The position numbers and the translations under genes are program-made. The notes beneath the pieces are model-generated. The model was not told where the DNA came from, did no database searches, and saw only the letters and a list, made by a program, of their open reading frames with translations. Below are positions 44,524-53,340 of a stretch of DNA of 64,000 nucleotides, piece by piece; position 1 is the first letter of the stretch, and every line of letters starts with the position of its first letter. The stretch comes from Actinobacteria bacterium OV320 (GTDB lineage Bacteria > Actinomycetota > Actinomycetes > Streptomycetales > Streptomycetaceae), in contig LJCX01000023.1 of assembly GCA_001298545.1 (NCBI GenBank), forward strand, positions 1-64,000, given 5' to 3'.

Positions 44524-45912
44524 ATGAAGGCACATGACGGCATCTATCTCGACGGCGCCTGGCGCCCGGCCGCGGGCCGGGACGTGATCGAGGTCGTCGA
44601 CCCGGTGGCGGAGCAGGTGATCGCCCGGGTCCCGGCGGGAGACGCCGTCGACGGCGACGCCGCCGTACGGGCGGCCCGCGCCGCCCTGCCGGGCTGGGCC
44701 GCGACCCCGCCCGCCGAGCGCGCCGCCCGGCTGGCCGCGCTCCGGGACGTCCTGGCGGCCCGCAAGGACGAGATCGCCGAGACGGTCACCGCCGAACTCG
44801 GCTCGCCCCTCGCCTTCTCCCAGGCCGTCCACGCGGCGGTGCCGATCGCGGTCGCGGGCTCCTACGCCGAGCTGGCCGCGACCCACTCCTTCGAGGAGAA
44901 GGTCGGCAACTCGACCGTGTTCCAGGAGCCGATCGGCGTGGTCGGCGCCATCACCCCCTGGAACTACCCGCTGCACCAGATCGTCGCCAAGGTCGCCCCG
45001 GCCCTCGCCGCGGGCTGCACGGTGGTCCTGAAGCCCGCCGAGGACACCCCGCTGACCGCCCAGCTCTTCGCCGAGGCGGCCCACGAGGCGGGCGTCCCGG
45101 CGGGCGTCCTCAACCTCGTCACCGGACTCGGTCCGGTCGCCGGTCAGGCCCTGGTCGAACATCCCGGCGTCGACCTGGTGTCCTTCACCGGCTCCACGGC
45201 CGTGGGCAGGCGCATCGCGGCGACGGCGGGCGCGGCCGTGAAGAAGGTCGCCCTGGAACTCGGCGGCAAGTCCGCCAACGTCATCCTGCCGAGCGCCGAC
45301 CTCGGCCGGGCGGTCAACGTCGGCGTCGCCAACGTGATGTCCAACTCCGGCCAGACATGCAGCGCCTGGACCCGGATGCTCGTGCACCGCGACCGGTACG
45401 ACGAAGCGGTCGAGCTCGCCGCGGCGGCGGCCGCCAAGTACGCCGACCGCATCGGCCCCCTCGTCAACGCCGCCCAGCGGGACCGGGTGCGGGGGTACAT
45501 CGAGAAGGGCGTCGCCGAGGGCGCGCGGCTGGTCGCGGGCGGCCCCGAGTCCCCGCGCGAGCAGGGCTACTTCGTCAGCCCCACGGTCTTCGCCGACGTC
45601 ACCCCCGGCATGGCCATCGCCCAGGAGGAGATCTTCGGCCCCGTCCTGTCCGTCCTGCGCTACGAGGACGAGGAGGACGCCCTGGGGATCGCCAACGGCA
45701 CGGTCTACGGGCTCGCGGGCGCCGTCTGGGCCGGTGACGAGGCGGAGGCGGTGGCCTTCGCCCGGCGGATGGAGACCGGCCAGGTCGACATCAACGGCGG
45801 CCGCTTCAACCCGCTCGCGCCGTTCGGCGGCTACAAGCAGTCGGGTGTCGGCCGTGAGCTCGGCGCCCACGGCCTCGCCGAGTACCTCCAGACCAAGTCC
45901 CTCCAGTTCTAA
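44524..45912 (+). CDS. NAD(P)-dependent aldehyde dehydrogenase
   Basis: 462-aa enzyme. Motifs: [34 protein letters not shown], catalytic Glu in [14 protein letters not shown], catalytic Cys in [11 protein letters not shown] and [11 protein letters not shown]. It oxidises an aldehyde to an acid. It begins a two-gene operon with an alcohol dehydrogenase 15 bp downstream, so a substrate alcohol may be converted in two steps. The operator at 44468-44486 suggests TetR control. Confidence 0.93.
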   Translation: MKAHDGIYLDGAWRPAAGRDVIEVVDPVAEQVIARVPAGDAVDGDAAVRAARAALPGWAATPPAERAARLAALRDVLAARKDEIAETVTAELGSPLAFSQAVHAAVPIAVAGSYAELAATHSFEEKVGNSTVFQEPIGVVGAITPWNYPLHQIVAKVAPALAAGCTVVLKPAEDTPLTAQLFAEAAHEAGVPAGVLNLVTGLGPVAGQALVEHPGVDLVSFTGSTAVGRRIAATAGAAVKKVALELGGKSANVILPSADLGRAVNVGVANVMSNSGQTCSAWTRMLVHRDRYDEAVELAAAAAAKYADRIGPLVNAAQRDRVRGYIEKGVAEGARLVAGGPESPREQGYFVSPTVFADVTPGMAIAQEEIFGPVLSVLRYEDEEDALGIANGTVYGLAGAVWAGDEAEAVAFARRMETGQVDINGGRFNPLAPFGGYKQSGVGRELGAHGLAEYLQTKSLQF

Positions 45913-45927
45913 GGGAGTCAACCGAAC

Positions 45928-47010
45928 ATGGCTGTCCGCGCCGCCGTACTCCCCGCCATCGGTGCTCCGTTGGAGATCAGGGAGATCGTCCTTCCGGACC
46001 CCGGCCCCGGCCGGGTCCGTGTCCGGCTCGCCGCCGCCGGTGTCTGTCACTCCGACCTGTCCCTGTCCGACGGCACCATGCGGCTGCCGCTCCCCGCGGT
46101 CCTGGGCCACGAGGGCGCGGGCACGGTCGTCGCCGTCGGCGAAGGGGTCGAACACCTGGCCCCCGGCGCCGGTGTCATCCTCAACTGGGCCCCCTCCTGC
46201 GGAAGTTGCCACCCCTGCACGCTCGGCGAGGTGTGGCTGTGCGTGAACGCCCTCAACGGGGCCGCGGAGGTGTACGCCCGCACGACGGACGGCACGGACC
46301 TCCACCCCGGGCTGAACGTCGCCGCCTTCGCCGAGGAGACCGTCGTCCCGGCCTCCTGTGTGCTGCCCCTGCCGGACGGCATCCCGCTCACCGACGCGGC
46401 CCTCCTCGGCTGCGCCGTCCTCACCGGCTACGGCGCGATCCACCACTCCGCGCGGGTCCGCCCCGGCGAGACGGTCGCCGTCTTCGGTGTCGGCGGGGTC
46501 GGCCTCGCCACCCTCCAGGCGGCCCGGATCGCCGGCGCCTCGACGATCGTCGCCGTCGACGTCTCCCCGGAGAAGGAGGAGCTGGCCCGGGCGGCGGGCG
46601 CCACGGAGTACGTGGTCGCCTCCGAGGGGACCGCCCGCGAGATCCGCGCCCTCACCGGCAAGCAGGGGGTCGACGTGGCCGTCGAGTGCGTGGGCCGCGC
46701 GGTCACCATCCGGACGGCCTGGGAGTCGACCCGGCGCGGCGGCCGCACCACGGTCGTCGGCATCGGTGGCAAGGACCAGCAGGTCACCTTCAACGCCCTG
46801 GAGATCTTCCACTGGGGCCGCACCCTCGCCGGCTGCGTCTACGGCAACTGCGACCCGGCGAAGGACCTCCCGGTCCTCGCCGACCACGTCCGGGCGGGCC
46901 GTCTCGACCTGGGCGCCCTGGTGACGGAGCGCATCGCCCTGGAGGACATCCCGGGGGCCTTCGACAACATGCTGGCGGGCAAGGGAGGGCGGGCGCTGGT
47001 GATGTTCTGA
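45928..47010 (+). CDS. Zinc-dependent alcohol dehydrogenase (MDR family)
   Basis: 360-aa MDR enzyme. Catalytic zinc ligands: Cys in AGVCHSDL, His in VLGHEGAG; structural zinc: CGSCHPCTLGEVWLC. The NAD-binding motif is VFGVGGVGLATLQAARIAGA. It resembles actinobacterial class III-like/mycothiol-type dehydrogenases but lacks enough specific residues to name the substrate. A good RBS (AAGGGAG) precedes the ATG. Confidence 0.92.
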   Translation: MAVRAAVLPAIGAPLEIREIVLPDPGPGRVRVRLAAAGVCHSDLSLSDGTMRLPLPAVLGHEGAGTVVAVGEGVEHLAPGAGVILNWAPSCGSCHPCTLGEVWLCVNALNGAAEVYARTTDGTDLHPGLNVAAFAEETVVPASCVLPLPDGIPLTDAALLGCAVLTGYGAIHHSARVRPGETVAVFGVGGVGLATLQAARIAGASTIVAVDVSPEKEELARAAGATEYVVASEGTAREIRALTGKQGVDVAVECVGRAVTIRTAWESTRRGGRTTVVGIGGKDQQVTFNALEIFHWGRTLAGCVYGNCDPAKDLPVLADHVRAGRLDLGALVTERIALEDIPGAFDNMLAGKGGRALVMF

Positions 47011-47066
47011 CGGACCCCGCTCCGGCGCCCTCGGCTCGCTCGCGCCCTCGGCTCGCCCCCGCGCTC

Positions 47067-48083
47067 TCAACCCGTCCGGGGGCCGATCTCCCGGTCGGGC
47101 CCAGGCGCCGGAACGTCCTGCCCCGCCTCCGCCCCCTGCGCCGCTTCGGCCCCCCGCGTCACCTCGGGCTCCCGCGCCGACGGGGTGCGCGGCGCACGCG
47201 GTCTCGACCGCGACACGGCCACACCCGCCAGACACAGCAGCCCACCGGCCAGGGTGAGCAGCCCCGGCACCTCGCCCAGTGCCAGCCACGACATCAGGAC
47301 GACCAGCGCGGGAACGGCGTACGTGGTCGCGCCCATGCGGCTCGCGGTCGTCCGGGCCAGCGCGTACGCCCACGTGGTGAAGGCGAGGGCGGTCGGGAAG
47401 ACGCCCAGGTAGACCATGTTGAGCGTCGCGGAGACCGGCGCGTCGGCCGCCTCGTGGACCAGCTGCCCCGCGAACGGCAGACACGCCACCGTCCCGATGA
47501 CACAGCCGAACGTCGTCACCTGGAGCGCGGTCGCCCGGCCCAGGGCGGGCTTCTGTGCGACGACCCCGCCCGCGTAACCGAAGGCGGCGAGCAGACACAG
47601 CACCACCCCGAGCACCGACGATCCGCCCTCGCCCGACATCGACAGCCCCACCGCGACCGCGCCCGCGAACGACACGGCCATCCCCGCCAGCAGCCGCGGC
47701 GGCATCTCGTCCCCGAGCAGCCGTGCGCCGAGCAGGGCGATGAGGATCGGCCCGATGTTCACCACCAGCGCCGCCGTCCCCGCGTCCACCTGCTGCTCAC
47801 CCCAGTTGAGCACCACCATGTAGAAGCCGAACCACAGCACGCCCGACACGGCGATCCCGCGCCATGCGGCCCTCGGCGGCCACCCCGCCCGCCGCACGGC
47901 GCAGATGACCCCCAGCACCAGCGCCCCGGATGCGAGCCGCCCGAGCGCCAGCGCCCCCGGCGAGTACGCGCCGCCCGCACTGCGGATCGACACGAAGGCC
48001 GAGGCCCACAGCACGACGGTCACGGCGGCCGCACCGGCGGCGAGCAACTCGGTACGGCGTTCGGTACGCCGGGGGCTGTTCAT
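47067..48083 (-). CDS. EamA/DMT-family transporter
   Basis: 338-aa membrane protein with ten predicted helices in two EamA halves (VVLWASAFVSIRSAGG start, GGVVAQKPALGRATALQVT in the middle). The second of two tandem ATGs (48081-48083) is best spaced from GGAG. The C-terminal tail is Glu/Ala-rich and hydrophilic. Likely exports a metabolite or amino acid. Confidence 0.88.
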   Translation of the reverse strand: MNSPRRTERRTELLAAGAAAVTVVLWASAFVSIRSAGGAYSPGALALGRLASGALVLGVICAVRRAGWPPRAAWRGIAVSGVLWFGFYMVVLNWGEQQVDAGTAALVVNIGPILIALLGARLLGDEMPPRLLAGMAVSFAGAVAVGLSMSGEGGSSVLGVVLCLLAAFGYAGGVVAQKPALGRATALQVTTFGCVIGTVACLPFAGQLVHEAADAPVSATLNMVYLGVFPTALAFTTWAYALARTTASRMGATTYAVPALVVLMSWLALGEVPGLLTLAGGLLCLAGVAVSRSRPRAPRTPSAREPEVTRGAEAAQGAEAGQDVPAPGPDREIGPRTG

Positions 48084-48175
48084 CATGCTCCTCAGGCTAG
48101 GAAGAGGGACGGGTCGAAGGCTCGCGGATTTCGGACGCGGGGCCGGGGCCGGCAGCTCCGGGCGGTGCGGGTGGG

Positions 48176-49039
48176 TCAGCGCAGGGTGCGCGCCTCGATG
48201 CCCAGCAGCTCGGCCAGCGCGCGTTCGCCCGCCGCCGTCACCTTCACGGCCCGCTCCGAGCCGATCCGCACGCACCATCCCGCGTCGAGGGCGTGCCGGC
48301 ACAGGGCCGCGCCCGCCGCGCCCGCCAGATGCGGGCGGCGCTCGGTCCAGTCGAGGCAGGCGCGGGCGAGCGGCCGGCGGGTCGCGCGGTCGAGCGCGAT
48401 GCCACTGCGCTCGAACCACCGCAGCCCGGCCTCGGTCAGCAGGAACCCGGTGGCCCGCTCCCTGGACGCCGGTGACGCCGGTGACGCCGACGACCCCGCC
48501 GATGACGCCGGTGCGGCCGGTCCGCTCGCCCTCGGTCCCGCCTCCGCCCCGTCGGTCCGTCCCCCCGACTCGCCCACCGTGCTCAGCAGTCCGTGGGCGG
48601 TGAGCGCGTCGGTGACGGCGATGCCGAGCCGGCCGGCGAGGTGGTCGTAGCAGGTCCGGCCCCGGGCCATCGCCGATCCGGCGCTCGCGGCCCGCAGGGT
48701 GCGCGGCCGGTGGGCGGGGTGCGGGGCGACCTGGACGGCCAGGTCCTCCACGAGCTGGGCGACCCGGGTGTCGGCGAGCCGTACGTACCGGTGCCGCCCC
48801 TGCCGTTCCTCGGCCAGCAGCCCGCCCGCGACCAGCTTGCCCAGGTGCTCGCTCAGCGTCGACGGGGCCACGCCCGCGTGCCGCGCCAGCTCACCGGCGG
48901 TCCACGCCCGCCCGTCGAGCAGCGCCAGCAGACAGACGGCCCGCGTCTCGTCGGCGAGGAGCCCGGCCAGGGCGGCCAGCCCCGGCGCCCGTGCGTCCCT
49001 GTCGTTCCCGGTGTCCGTGATGCTCACGTCTCCCAGCAT
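48176..49039 (-). CDS. ArsR-type winged-helix regulator
   Basis: 287-aa protein. HTH region: LADETRAVCLLALLDGRAWTAGELARHAGVAPSTLSEHLGKLVAGGLLAEERQGRHRYVRLA, which is the ArsR fold. No CxC metal motif is visible. A second C-terminal domain of about 160 residues contains an Ala/Ser-rich linker with DNA-level repeats of GACGCCGGT (about 48465-48510). The start could also be the GTG at 49027. Target and ligand are unknown; the DMT transporter on the same strand is a candidate. Confidence 0.85.
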   Translation of the reverse strand: MLGDVSITDTGNDRDARAPGLAALAGLLADETRAVCLLALLDGRAWTAGELARHAGVAPSTLSEHLGKLVAGGLLAEERQGRHRYVRLADTRVAQLVEDLAVQVAPHPAHRPRTLRAASAGSAMARGRTCYDHLAGRLGIAVTDALTAHGLLSTVGESGGRTDGAEAGPRASGPAAPASSAGSSASPASPASRERATGFLLTEAGLRWFERSGIALDRATRRPLARACLDWTERRPHLAGAAGAALCRHALDAGWCVRIGSERAVKVTAAGERALAELLGIEARTLR

Positions 49040-49073
49040 GCGCGACGGACACTTCGGCGACCGCCGAACCGTG

Positions 49074-49706
49074 CTAGCGCAGCTGCTCGAACTGCTGGGA
49101 GAGCCCGTCCAGCAGTGCCGTCAGCCCGGTCTCGAACGCCCGGTCGTCGATCTTCTCCTGCTGCTCGGCGAGGAGGTGGGCCTGTCCGAGGTGCGGGTAG
49201 TCGGCGGGGTCGTAGGCGCTCACGTCGTCGACGAAGCCGCCGGCGAAGGAGCCGAGCGCGGAGCCCATGACGAAGTACCGCATCAGCGCGCCGATGGAGG
49301 TGGCCTGGGCGGGCGGCCATCCGGCGCGGACCATCGCGCCGTACACCGCGTCGGCGAGCCGCAGTCCGGCCGGCCGGCGGCCGGGGCCCTGGGCGAGCAC
49401 CGGGACGATGTTCGGGTGGTCGCGCAGGGCGGCGCGGTAGGAGACGGCCCAGTCGTGCAGCGCGGTCCGCCACTCCCGGCCGTCCTCGAACATCGACAGG
49501 TCGACCTGTGCGCTGACCGAGTCGGCGACGGCCTCCAGGATCTCGTCCTTCGTACGGAAGTGGTTGTACAGCGAGGGTCCGCTCACCCCCAGCTCGGCGG
49601 CGAGCCGCCGCGTGGAGACGGCCGGCAGGCCCTCCGCGTCCACGAGCGTCCGTGCCGTCTCGACGATCCGGTCGGTGCTGAGAAGGGGCTTGCGCGGTCG
49701 GGCCAT
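49074..49706 (-). CDS. TetR-family regulator of the aldehyde/acyl-CoA genes
   Basis: 210-aa protein with HTH LSTDRIVETARTLVDAEGLPAVSTRRLAAELGVSGPSLYNHFRTKDEIL and a TetR_C helical domain. The start MARPRKPL at 49706 is typical; an ATG at 49715 is possible. The 19-bp motif at 49734-49752 lies between this gene and the divergent acyl-CoA dehydrogenase, and the same motif lies upstream of the aldehyde dehydrogenase operon, so this protein is the best candidate to control all three. Confidence 0.9.
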   Translation of the reverse strand: MARPRKPLLSTDRIVETARTLVDAEGLPAVSTRRLAAELGVSGPSLYNHFRTKDEILEAVADSVSAQVDLSMFEDGREWRTALHDWAVSYRAALRDHPNIVPVLAQGPGRRPAGLRLADAVYGAMVRAGWPPAQATSIGALMRYFVMGSALGSFAGGFVDDVSAYDPADYPHLGQAHLLAEQQEKIDDRAFETGLTALLDGLSQQFEQLR

Positions 49707-49733
49707 GGCGCACATAGTAGGGCTGCGGAACGA

Positions 49734-49752
49734 AAACTAGCACTGCTAATTT
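49734..49752. promoter_or_regulatory. TetR operator between the tetR gene and acyl-CoA dehydrogenase
   Basis: AAACTAGCACTGCTAATTT is near-palindromic and resembles the motif at 44468-44486. It is 28 bp from the TetR start at 49706 and 52 bp from the acyl-CoA dehydrogenase start. Confidence 0.75.
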
Positions 49753-49803
49753 AAGCGGCAATCGTGAAGCGGTCCTGAAGGCCTTCCTCTGTGAGGTGAT
49801 CTC

Positions 49804-50958
49804 GTGGTGAATCTGGCGCTCAGCGAGGAGCAGGAGGCCGTCCGGCGGCTCGCCAAGGACTTCGTGGACCGCGAGGTCGCCCCGCATGTCGTCGACTGGG
49901 ACCGCGCGGAGGACATCGACCGGTCCCTGGTCAAGAAGCTCGGCGAGGTCGGCTTCCTCGGCCTGACGATCGACGAGGAGTACGGCGGCTCGGGCGGCGA
50001 CCACCTCGCGTACTGCCTGGTCACGGAGGAGCTGGGCCGCGGGGACTCGTCCGTGCGCGGGATCGTGTCCGTCTCCCTCGGGCTGGTCGCGAAGACCGTC
50101 GCGGCCTGGGGGAGCGAGGAGCAGAAGCGGCGCTGGCTGCCGGGACTGACGTCCGGCGAGTACGTCGGCTGCTTCGGCCTCACCGAGCCCGGCACCGGCT
50201 CGGACGCCGGCAACCTCGGCACCCGCGCGGTCCGCGACGGCGACTCCTACGTCATCAACGGCACCAAGATGTTCATCACGAACGGCACCTGGGCCGACGT
50301 GGTCCTGCTCTTCGCCCGCTCCACGGACGCGCCCGGCCACCAGGGCGTCTCCGCGTTCCTCGTCCCCACCGACACGCCGGGCCTGAGCCGCCGCGCGATC
50401 CACGGCAAGCTCGGCCTGCGCGGCCAGGCGACCGCCGAACTCGTCCTGGACGACGTCCGGGTCCCCGCCTCCGCGATGCTGGCGCCCGAGGGCAAGGGTT
50501 TCTCCGTCGCGATGTCGGCGCTGGCCAAGGGCCGCATGTCGGTCGCGGCCGGCTGTGTCGGCATCGCGCAGGCCGCCCTGGACGCGGCGGTGCGGTACGC
50601 GGGCGAGCGCGAGCAGTTCGGCAAACCCATCGCCCAGCACCAGCTGGTCCAGGAACTGATCAGCGACATCGCGGTCGACGTGGACGCGGCACGGCTGCTG
50701 ACCTGGCGGGTCGCCGACCTGATCGACCGGGGCCTGCCGTTCGCCACCGAGTCCTCCAAGGCCAAGCTCTTCGCCTCGGAGGCCGCCGTCCGCGCCGCCA
50801 ACAACGCCCTCCAGGTCTTCGGGGGCTACGGCTACATCGACGAGTATCCGGTGGGCAAGCTCCTGCGCGACGCCCGCGTGATGACCCTCTACGAGGGCAC
50901 CAGCCAGATCCAGAAACTGCTCATCGGGCGGGCGCTGACGGGGGTTTCGGCGTTCTGA
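49804..50958 (+). CDS. Acyl-CoA dehydrogenase
   Basis: 384-aa FAD enzyme. Motifs: LTEPGTGSDAGNLGTRAV, FITNGTWADVVL, AGEREQFGKPIAQHQLVQ, FGGYGYIDEYPVGKLLRDARV, and MTLYEGTSQIQ with the catalytic Glu. It oxidises an acyl-CoA to a trans-2-enoyl-CoA. Length is typical. Divergent from a TetR regulator and likely repressed by it. Confidence 0.93.
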   Translation: MVNLALSEEQEAVRRLAKDFVDREVAPHVVDWDRAEDIDRSLVKKLGEVGFLGLTIDEEYGGSGGDHLAYCLVTEELGRGDSSVRGIVSVSLGLVAKTVAAWGSEEQKRRWLPGLTSGEYVGCFGLTEPGTGSDAGNLGTRAVRDGDSYVINGTKMFITNGTWADVVLLFARSTDAPGHQGVSAFLVPTDTPGLSRRAIHGKLGLRGQATAELVLDDVRVPASAMLAPEGKGFSVAMSALAKGRMSVAAGCVGIAQAALDAAVRYAGEREQFGKPIAQHQLVQELISDIAVDVDAARLLTWRVADLIDRGLPFATESSKAKLFASEAAVRAANNALQVFGGYGYIDEYPVGKLLRDARVMTLYEGTSQIQKLLIGRALTGVSAF

Positions 50959-51032
50959 TCCGGAGCACCTGAGTACGTGTCTGAGTAGGTGCGCGGATGT
51001 GGCGCGGACCCCCTGCGCCGAAGCTTGTCCCC

Positions 51033-51320
51033 ATGAGTGACACACCGGTCAAGCAGCAGAGCACGGCGGCGTTCTACGGTCAGGCCGTCGCTTCCTTCGG
51101 CATCGCCATCGCGGCCACCGCCATCGGCATCTACAACCTCCAGACCGACGCCTGGGTGCGCGGCTTCCTGGCGATCGCCGTCCTGTACCTGGTGACGTCC
51201 GCCTTCACGCTGGCGAAGGTGATCCGGGACCGCCAGGAGGCCGGGCAGATCGTGAGCCGGGTGGACCAGGCCCGGCTGGAGAAGCTCCTCGCCGACCACG
51301 ACCCCTTCGAGAAGATCTGA
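51033..51320 (+). CDS. YiaA/YiaB-like membrane protein
   Basis: 95-aa protein with two membrane helices (FYGQAVASFGIAIAATAIGIYNL and VRGFLAIAVLYLVTSAFTLAKVI) in the YiaA/YiaB pattern, where the first helix is preceded by a short polar N-terminus. A basic loop and a hydrophilic C-terminus follow. Function unknown. It lies downstream of the acyl-CoA dehydrogenase gene on the same strand with a 74-bp gap. Confidence 0.8.
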   Translation: MSDTPVKQQSTAAFYGQAVASFGIAIAATAIGIYNLQTDAWVRGFLAIAVLYLVTSAFTLAKVIRDRQEAGQIVSRVDQARLEKLLADHDPFEKI

Positions 51321-51329
51321 GCAGGCACG

Positions 51330-51345
51330 CTAAGCGGCCGCTCAC
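51330..51345. promoter_or_regulatory. TetR-type motif upstream of tetR (51393)
   Basis: CTAAGCGGCCGCTCAC is a partial palindrome (TAAGC..GCTCA) that resembles the perfect CTAAGC-N4-GCTTAG at 52551-52566. It lies 48 bp before the TetR start, consistent with autoregulation. Confidence 0.5.
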
Positions 51346-51392
51346 CTTCGGCGGTATGGTGTAGCTCCTGTACCGAGAGGGGCGAACGAGCG

Positions 51393-52019
51393 ATGAGTAC
51401 GGCGGAGGAGACGGCCGGCGGCGAGATCGAGCCGTGGGAAGAGGTCACCCCTGACGCGGCCCGGCGACTGCTGGTCGCGGCCGTGGAGGCCTTCGCCGAG
51501 CGCGGCTACCACGCGACGACGACCCGCGACATCGCGGGGCGCGCGGGTATGAGCCCGGCCGCCCTGTACATCCACTACAAGACCAAGGAAGAGCTGCTGC
51601 ACCGCATCAGCCGGATCGGCCACGACCGCGCGCTGGGCATTCTGCGCACGGCGGCCGCCGGCGAGGGCGACGCCACCGGGCGCCTGGCGGACGCCGTGAG
51701 CTCCTTCGTCCGCTGGCACGCCGGGCGGCGCACCACCGCACGGGTCGTCCAGTACGAACTGGACGCGCTCGGTCCCGACGCCCGCGCCGAGATCCTCGAC
51801 CTGCGCCGGCAGGTCGACGCCGAGGTGCGCGGGATCATCGAGGACGGCGTGGCCAGCGGCGAGTTCGCCGTGCTGGACGTGCACGGTACGACCCTCGCCG
51901 TGCTGTCCCTCTGCATCGACGTGGCCCGCTGGTTCAACGTGGACGGCCCCCGCACACCCGACGAGGTCGGCGAGCTGTACGCCGACCTCGTGCTGCGGAT
52001 GGTGGGTGCGGCGAAGTAG
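51393..52019 (+). CDS. TetR-family regulator (KstR/FadR-like)
   Basis: 208-aa protein with HTH DAARRLLVAAVEAFAERGYHATTTRDIAGRAGMSPAALYIHYKTKEELLHRI and a helical C-terminal domain (YELDALGPDARAEILDLRRQVDAEVRGIIEDGV). This C-terminal pattern is common in regulators of fatty acid or steroid genes. The convergent MaoC gene begins 481 bp further on, and a shared operator-like motif is present upstream of both. Confidence 0.88.
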   Translation: MSTAEETAGGEIEPWEEVTPDAARRLLVAAVEAFAERGYHATTTRDIAGRAGMSPAALYIHYKTKEELLHRISRIGHDRALGILRTAAAGEGDATGRLADAVSSFVRWHAGRRTTARVVQYELDALGPDARAEILDLRRQVDAEVRGIIEDGVASGEFAVLDVHGTTLAVLSLCIDVARWFNVDGPRTPDEVGELYADLVLRMVGAAK

Positions 52020-52038
52020 CGCCCGGCGGGGGCGGCGC

Positions 52039-52500
52039 CTAGAGGTAGTAGCGGGACACGGACTCCGCCACGCACACGGGCTTGTCCCCGCCCTCGCGCT
52101 CCACGGTGAAGGCGATGGCCACCTGGACGCCGCCGGTGACGTCCTCGACGCCGGTGATCGTCGCGGTGGCGCGCACGCGCGAGCCGACGGGTACCGGGGC
52201 GGGGAAGCGGACCTTGTTCGTCCCGTAGTTGACGCCCATCTTCACGTTCTCGACCTTGATCAGCTGCGGGCCGAAGAGCGGCAGCAGGGAGAGCGTGAGA
52301 TAGCCGTGCGCGATGGTGGTGCCGAAGGGGCCCGAGGCGGCCTTCTCGGGGTCGACATGAATCCACTGGTGGTCTCCGGTGGCCTCCGCGAAGAGGTCGA
52401 TCCGCTTCTGGTCGACCTCCAGCCAGTCGGTGTACCCCAACTGCTCGCCCACCGCCGCCTTCAGGTCGTCGGCGGACGTGAAGATCTTCGGCTCTGCCAT
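52039..52500 (-). CDS. MaoC-family (R)-specific enoyl-CoA hydratase
   Basis: 153-aa hot-dog-fold protein. The hydratase 2 motif is FAEATGDHQWIHVDPEKA (Asp/His), then GTTIAHGYLTLSLLP. It resembles PhaJ-type or beta-oxidation-linked hydratases that add water to trans-2-enoyl-CoA. The promoter region holds the palindrome at 52551-52566, shared with the divergent soxR-like gene. Confidence 0.92.
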   Translation of the reverse strand: MAEPKIFTSADDLKAAVGEQLGYTDWLEVDQKRIDLFAEATGDHQWIHVDPEKAASGPFGTTIAHGYLTLSLLPLFGPQLIKVENVKMGVNYGTNKVRFPAPVPVGSRVRATATITGVEDVTGGVQVAIAFTVEREGGDKPVCVAESVSRYYL

Positions 52501-52550
52501 GTCTGCGGCCCTCTCGCGTCACTAGCTGCCCATGTCACCGTGCCATAGGT

Positions 52551-52566
52551 CTAAGCGACTGCTTAG
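52551..52566. promoter_or_regulatory. Palindromic operator between MaoC and SoxR-like genes
   Basis: CTAAGCGACTGCTTAG has perfect 6-bp arms around GACT. It lies 50 bp upstream of the MaoC start and 65 bp upstream of the MerR-family start. A related motif precedes the nearby TetR gene (51330-51345), so TetR 51393 is a probable binder. Confidence 0.7.
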
Positions 52567-52630
52567 CATGGTCGGGTGCCGGGCCGATGTCAACGGACCC
52601 GCGGACGAGGCGATCGGTAGGCTTCCAGGG

Positions 52631-53191
52631 GTGCCCCAGATTCCCGAGAAGATCCACGAGCTCACGGTCGGCCAGCTCGCCGCGCGCAGCGGCGCCGCCG
52701 TCTCCGCCCTGCACTTCTACGAGACGAAGGGGCTGATCAGCAGCCGTCGTACGGCGGGCAACCAGCGCCGCTACCACCGCGACACGCTGCGTCGCGTCGC
52801 TTTCGTCCGCGCGGCGCAACGCGTCGGCATCCCGCTGGCCACGATCCGCGAGGCCCTCGCCGAACTCCCCGAGGAGCGCACCCCGACCCGTGAGGACTGG
52901 GCCCGTCTCTCGGCGGCGTGGCGCGCGGAGCTGGACGAACGCATCAAGCAGCTCAACCGACTCCGCGACCACCTCACCGACTGCATCGGCTGCGGCTGCC
53001 TGTCCCTCGCCACCTGTGTCCTGTCCAACCCGGACGACGCCTTCGGCGAACGGGGTTCCGGCTCACGCCTGCTGGTGGAGAAGAGGGCGGGCGGGAAGCG
53101 GCCGCGAGAGCAACGGGTGGGGGAGCAGCGGGAGGAAGTGCGGCGGCCGGGGGAGCAGCGGGAGGAGGAGAAGGCGGCCGGCTGCTGCTGA
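52631..53191 (+). CDS. soxR: SoxR-like redox sensor (MerR family)
   Basis: 186-aa protein. The N-terminal MerR HTH begins [40 protein letters not shown], and the dimerisation helix leads to the [2Fe-2S] motif [12 protein letters not shown] (Cx2CxCx5C), diagnostic of SoxR. In Streptomyces SoxR senses redox-active metabolites and activates few genes. The GTG at 52631 has only a weak SD. The C-terminal tail is longer than in typical SoxR and contains charged repeats ([18 protein letters not shown]) ending AAGCC. A SoxR-type promoter box was not identified with confidence. Confidence 0.9.
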   Translation: MPQIPEKIHELTVGQLAARSGAAVSALHFYETKGLISSRRTAGNQRRYHRDTLRRVAFVRAAQRVGIPLATIREALAELPEERTPTREDWARLSAAWRAELDERIKQLNRLRDHLTDCIGCGCLSLATCVLSNPDDAFGERGSGSRLLVEKRAGGKRPREQRVGEQREEVRRPGEQREEEKAAGCC

Positions 53192-53266
53192 GCGGAGCCG
53201 CGCGGCCGCCCCGGCGCCTCCCGTGCGTCCGGTGCGCCAGGAGCACCCCCTCACCCCCGCCTGCCC

Positions 53267-53316
53267 GCGCGCCGCCACCTCTAGCGCGCCGCCACCCCTG
53301 GCCGCGCGCCGCCACC
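53267..53316. repeat. GCGCGCCGCCACC short repeats
   Basis: Three copies of GCGCGCCGCCACC (53267-53279, 53284-53296, 53304-53316), with spacings of 17 and 20 bp, lie between the convergent soxR and RNA ligase genes. No function is apparent. Confidence 0.6.
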
Positions 53317-53340
53317 CCTCTCGCACCCCCGCCCGGTTGC

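Noticed and set aside
44485..47598. 1037-aa minus-strand open frame opposite ALDH and ADH genes
   Set aside because: Antisense shadow of two well-supported enzymes.
48465..48510. GACGCCGGT repeats in the ArsR-type gene as a regulatory array
   Set aside because: They are in frame and encode a Ser/Ala/Pro linker between domains, a common feature in GC-rich genes.
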